Source: Actinomycetota bacterium (GTDB lineage Bacteria > Actinomycetota > Thermoleophilia > Gaiellales > Gaiellaceae). From it: a stretch of DNA of 6,995 nucleotides. Below the pieces are notes generated by a model. It was not told where the DNA came from and did no database searches. It worked only from the letters and a program-made list of their open reading frames with translations. The translations under genes were made by a program, and so were the position numbers. Each line of letters starts with the position of its first letter. Position 1 is the stretch's first letter. Shown piece after piece: positions 5,666-6,995 of the stretch. The stretch lies in contig JAFAIV010000274.1 in assembly GCA_019236545.1 (NCBI GenBank), forward strand, positions 1-6,995, written 5' to 3'.

Positions 5666-5886
5666 TCGACGTCGAACTCCTCGAACACCACGGGCTCGAC
5701 GCCGACGAGGTCCTGCACCTCGCCGATCTCCGGCAGCTCGTCGCCGACGACGATCAGCCCGAACCGCTCCTGCGCGTCGTTCGAGATCCAGTGCGCGCCC
5801 TCCGGCAGCGGCGGCAGCCTCTCGCGGAGCTCGTCGAGGGTCGTCTTCGAGTCGTAGAGCGACCAGATGAGGATGCGCGCGATCAC
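5662..5886 (-). CDS. Small conserved-looking protein of unknown function, 74 residues, between carboxylase and glycosyltransferase genes
   Basis: I do not recognise this protein. The frame reads MIARILIWSLYDSKTTLDEL at the start and ends VVFEEFDVE. It is soluble-looking and acidic, with a predicted order of strand (2-10), helix (16-24), two strands (32-48), helix (52-61) and strand (64-72). That beta-alpha-beta-beta-alpha-beta order fits a ferredoxin-like or dimeric alpha/beta-barrel small domain; this is inference from pattern alone. GTG at 5886 overlaps the carboxylase stop (ATGTGA), and its own stop overlaps the next GTG, so it is locked between two genes by translational coupling. Position and size resemble the small epsilon subunits of actinobacterial acyl-CoA carboxylases, but I do not see the epsilon-family pattern. 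Reality is supported by the tight overlaps and protein-like composition. Confidence 0.75.
   Translation of the reverse strand: MIARILIWSLYDSKTTLDELRERLPPLPEGAHWISNDAQERFGLIVVGDELPEIGEVQDLVGVEPVVFEEFDVE
5677..5682 (-). promoter_or_regulatory. Possible Shine-Dalgarno for the glycosyltransferase gene
   Basis: GAGGAG on the minus strand encodes two glutamates near the end of the 74-residue protein and lies 11 bases before the GTG. The spacing is longer than ideal, so coupling through the GTGA overlap may matter more. Confidence 0.35.
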
Positions 5887-6995
5887 ATCCGGAAGACGCC
5901 GAACGTCGTCTCGGGGATAGGCGCGTTGAGGGCGGCGGAGATGCCGAGCGCGAGGACGCGCCGCGTGTCGAGCGGGTCGATGACGCCGTCGTCCCAGAGC
6001 CGCGCGGTTGAGTAGTACGGGTTGCCCTCGTGCTCGTACTTCTCCCGGATCTCGTCCTGGTCGACCTCGCCGACGATCGAGAGGACGGTCGCCGCCTGCT
6101 CGCCGCCCATGACCGAGATTCGCGCGTTGGGCCACATCCAGAGCTGGCGCGGCGCGTACGCGCGCCCGGCCATCGCGTAGTTCCCGGCGCCGAACGAGCC
6201 GCCCGTGACGACGGTGAACTTCGGCACCTCTGCGTTCGCGACCGCCATCACGAGCTTCGCACCGTCCCGCGCGATCCCGCCGGCCTCGTACTCGACCCCG
6301 ACCATGAAGCCGGTGATGTTCTGCAGGAAGACGAGCGGGATCCGCCGCTTGCAGCAGAGCTCGATGAAGTGCGCGCCCTTCTGCGCCGACTCCGCGAAGA
6401 GGACGCCGTTGTTCGCCAGGATCCCGACCGGGAAGCCCTCGATGCGCGCGAAGCCGGTGACGAGCGTTTCCCCGTAGAGCTGCTTGAACTCCTGGAAGCG
6501 CGAGCCGTCCACGAGCCGGGCGATCAGCTCGCGCGGGTCGACCTGGTGGCGGAAGTCCTCGGGGATCAGGCCGTAGAGGTCGCCCGGGTCGAGCGCGGGC
6601 GGTTCCGGCTCGGCGATCTCCCAGGGCGGATCCGGCTTGCGGGCGTGGAGGTTGCGGACGATCCCGCGAGCGATCGCGAGCGCATGCTCGTCGGAGGTGG
6701 CGTAGTGGTCGGCGACGCCGGAGCGGCGGGCGTGGACGTCGGCGCCGCCGAGCTCCTCCGCGTTCACGTCCTGGCCGGTCGCGGCCTTCACGAGCGGCGG
6801 CCCGCCGATGAAGATCGAGCCGGTGCCGCGGACGATCACGGTCTCGTCGCACATCGCCGGGACGTACGCGCCGCCCGCCGTCGAGGAGCCCATCACGACG
6901 GCGATCTGGGCGATGCCCTTCGCGGACATGCGCGCCTGGTTGTAGAAGATCCGCCCGAAGTGGTCGCGGTCGGGGAAGACCTCGGCCTGCAGCGG
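5883..6995 (-). CDS. mccB: Acyl-CoA carboxylase beta subunit, methylcrotonyl-CoA carboxylase type; N-terminus beyond the window
   Basis: This is the carboxyltransferase subunit that moves the carboxyl group from biotin to an acyl-CoA, probably 3-methylcrotonyl-CoA in leucine breakdown. The visible 370 residues run from PLQAEVFPDRDHFGRIFYNQ at the right edge to the typical FGVFRM C-terminus. Oxyanion and binding segments are GSSTAGGAY (36-44; often GSCTAGGAY) and GGSFGAGNYAM (265-275). LVTGFARIEGFPVGILANNG, FLQNITGFMVG, PNARISVMGGEQAA and the YYSTARLWDDGVIDP segment all match the MccB type better than propionyl-CoA or acetyl-CoA carboxylase subunits, judged from memory. Members have about 535 residues, so roughly 165 are outside. 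It is the first visible gene of an operon with the 74-residue gene and a glycosyltransferase. The biotin-carrying alpha subunit is not in the window. No frame break is seen. Confidence 0.95.
   Translation of the reverse strand, partial: PLQAEVFPDRDHFGRIFYNQARMSAKGIAQIAVVMGSSTAGGAYVPAMCDETVIVRGTGSIFIGGPPLVKAATGQDVNAEELGGADVHARRSGVADHYATSDEHALAIARGIVRNLHARKPDPPWEIAEPEPPALDPGDLYGLIPEDFRHQVDPRELIARLVDGSRFQEFKQLYGETLVTGFARIEGFPVGILANNGVLFAESAQKGAHFIELCCKRRIPLVFLQNITGFMVGVEYEAGGIARDGAKLVMAVANAEVPKFTVVTGGSFGAGNYAMAGRAYAPRQLWMWPNARISVMGGEQAATVLSIVGEVDQDEIREKYEHEGNPYYSTARLWDDGVIDPLDTRRVLALGISAALNAPIPETTFGVFRM

Noticed and set aside
3947..5857. A 636-codon plus-strand frame
   Set aside because: It is dominated by Arg, Glu and Asp with no domain signature and is antisense to the glycosyltransferase gene; a shadow frame.

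Overview
This is a very GC-rich, almost fully coding piece of a bacterial chromosome. The base composition, GTG starts, TANNNT-type -10 boxes placed just before start codons, and an actinobacterial-type Zur protein all suggest an actinobacterium. A deep-branching class such as Thermoleophilia is my guess; the sequence does not settle it. I see no RNA gene, mobile element, CRISPR array or long gene-free stretch. Only about 45 bases (2368-2387 and 3551-3575) lie outside my gene calls.

Region 1 (1-2810) is a zinc uptake and zinc-sensing locus. On the minus strand znuA (solute-binding protein), znuC (ATPase) and znuB (permease, cut by the left edge) form one operon. The repressor gene zur runs the other way on the plus strand. 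The 20-bp gap holds back-to-back promoter elements. A Zur-box-like palindrome (2346-2360) covers the first codons of znuA and the expected -35 region of zur, so one site could control both directions.

Region 2 (2807-4424) is a divergent pair. A LiuC-like enoyl-CoA hydratase (minus) and a DapA-family aldolase (plus) are fired from a 25-bp gap that again contains opposed -10 elements. The hydratase meets zur tail to tail: both stop codons lie in one CTAG, inside a 42-base hairpin.

Region 3 (4412-6995) is a minus-strand operon. It holds the C-terminal 370 residues of a methylcrotonyl-CoA-type carboxylase beta subunit (cut by the right edge), then a 74-residue protein I do not recognise, then a GT87/DUF2029-like polytopic membrane glycosyltransferase. 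These genes are joined by 4-base GTGA overlaps. The glycosyltransferase overlaps the aldolase gene tail to tail by 13 bases.

Functionally, the carboxylase and the hydratase could carry out consecutive steps of leucine breakdown (3-methylcrotonyl-CoA to 3-methylglutaconyl-CoA to HMG-CoA), although they sit in different transcription units. The points most worth following up are the unknown 74-residue protein, the compact leaderless divergent promoters, the CTG start of znuB, and the hairpin shared by two stop codons.
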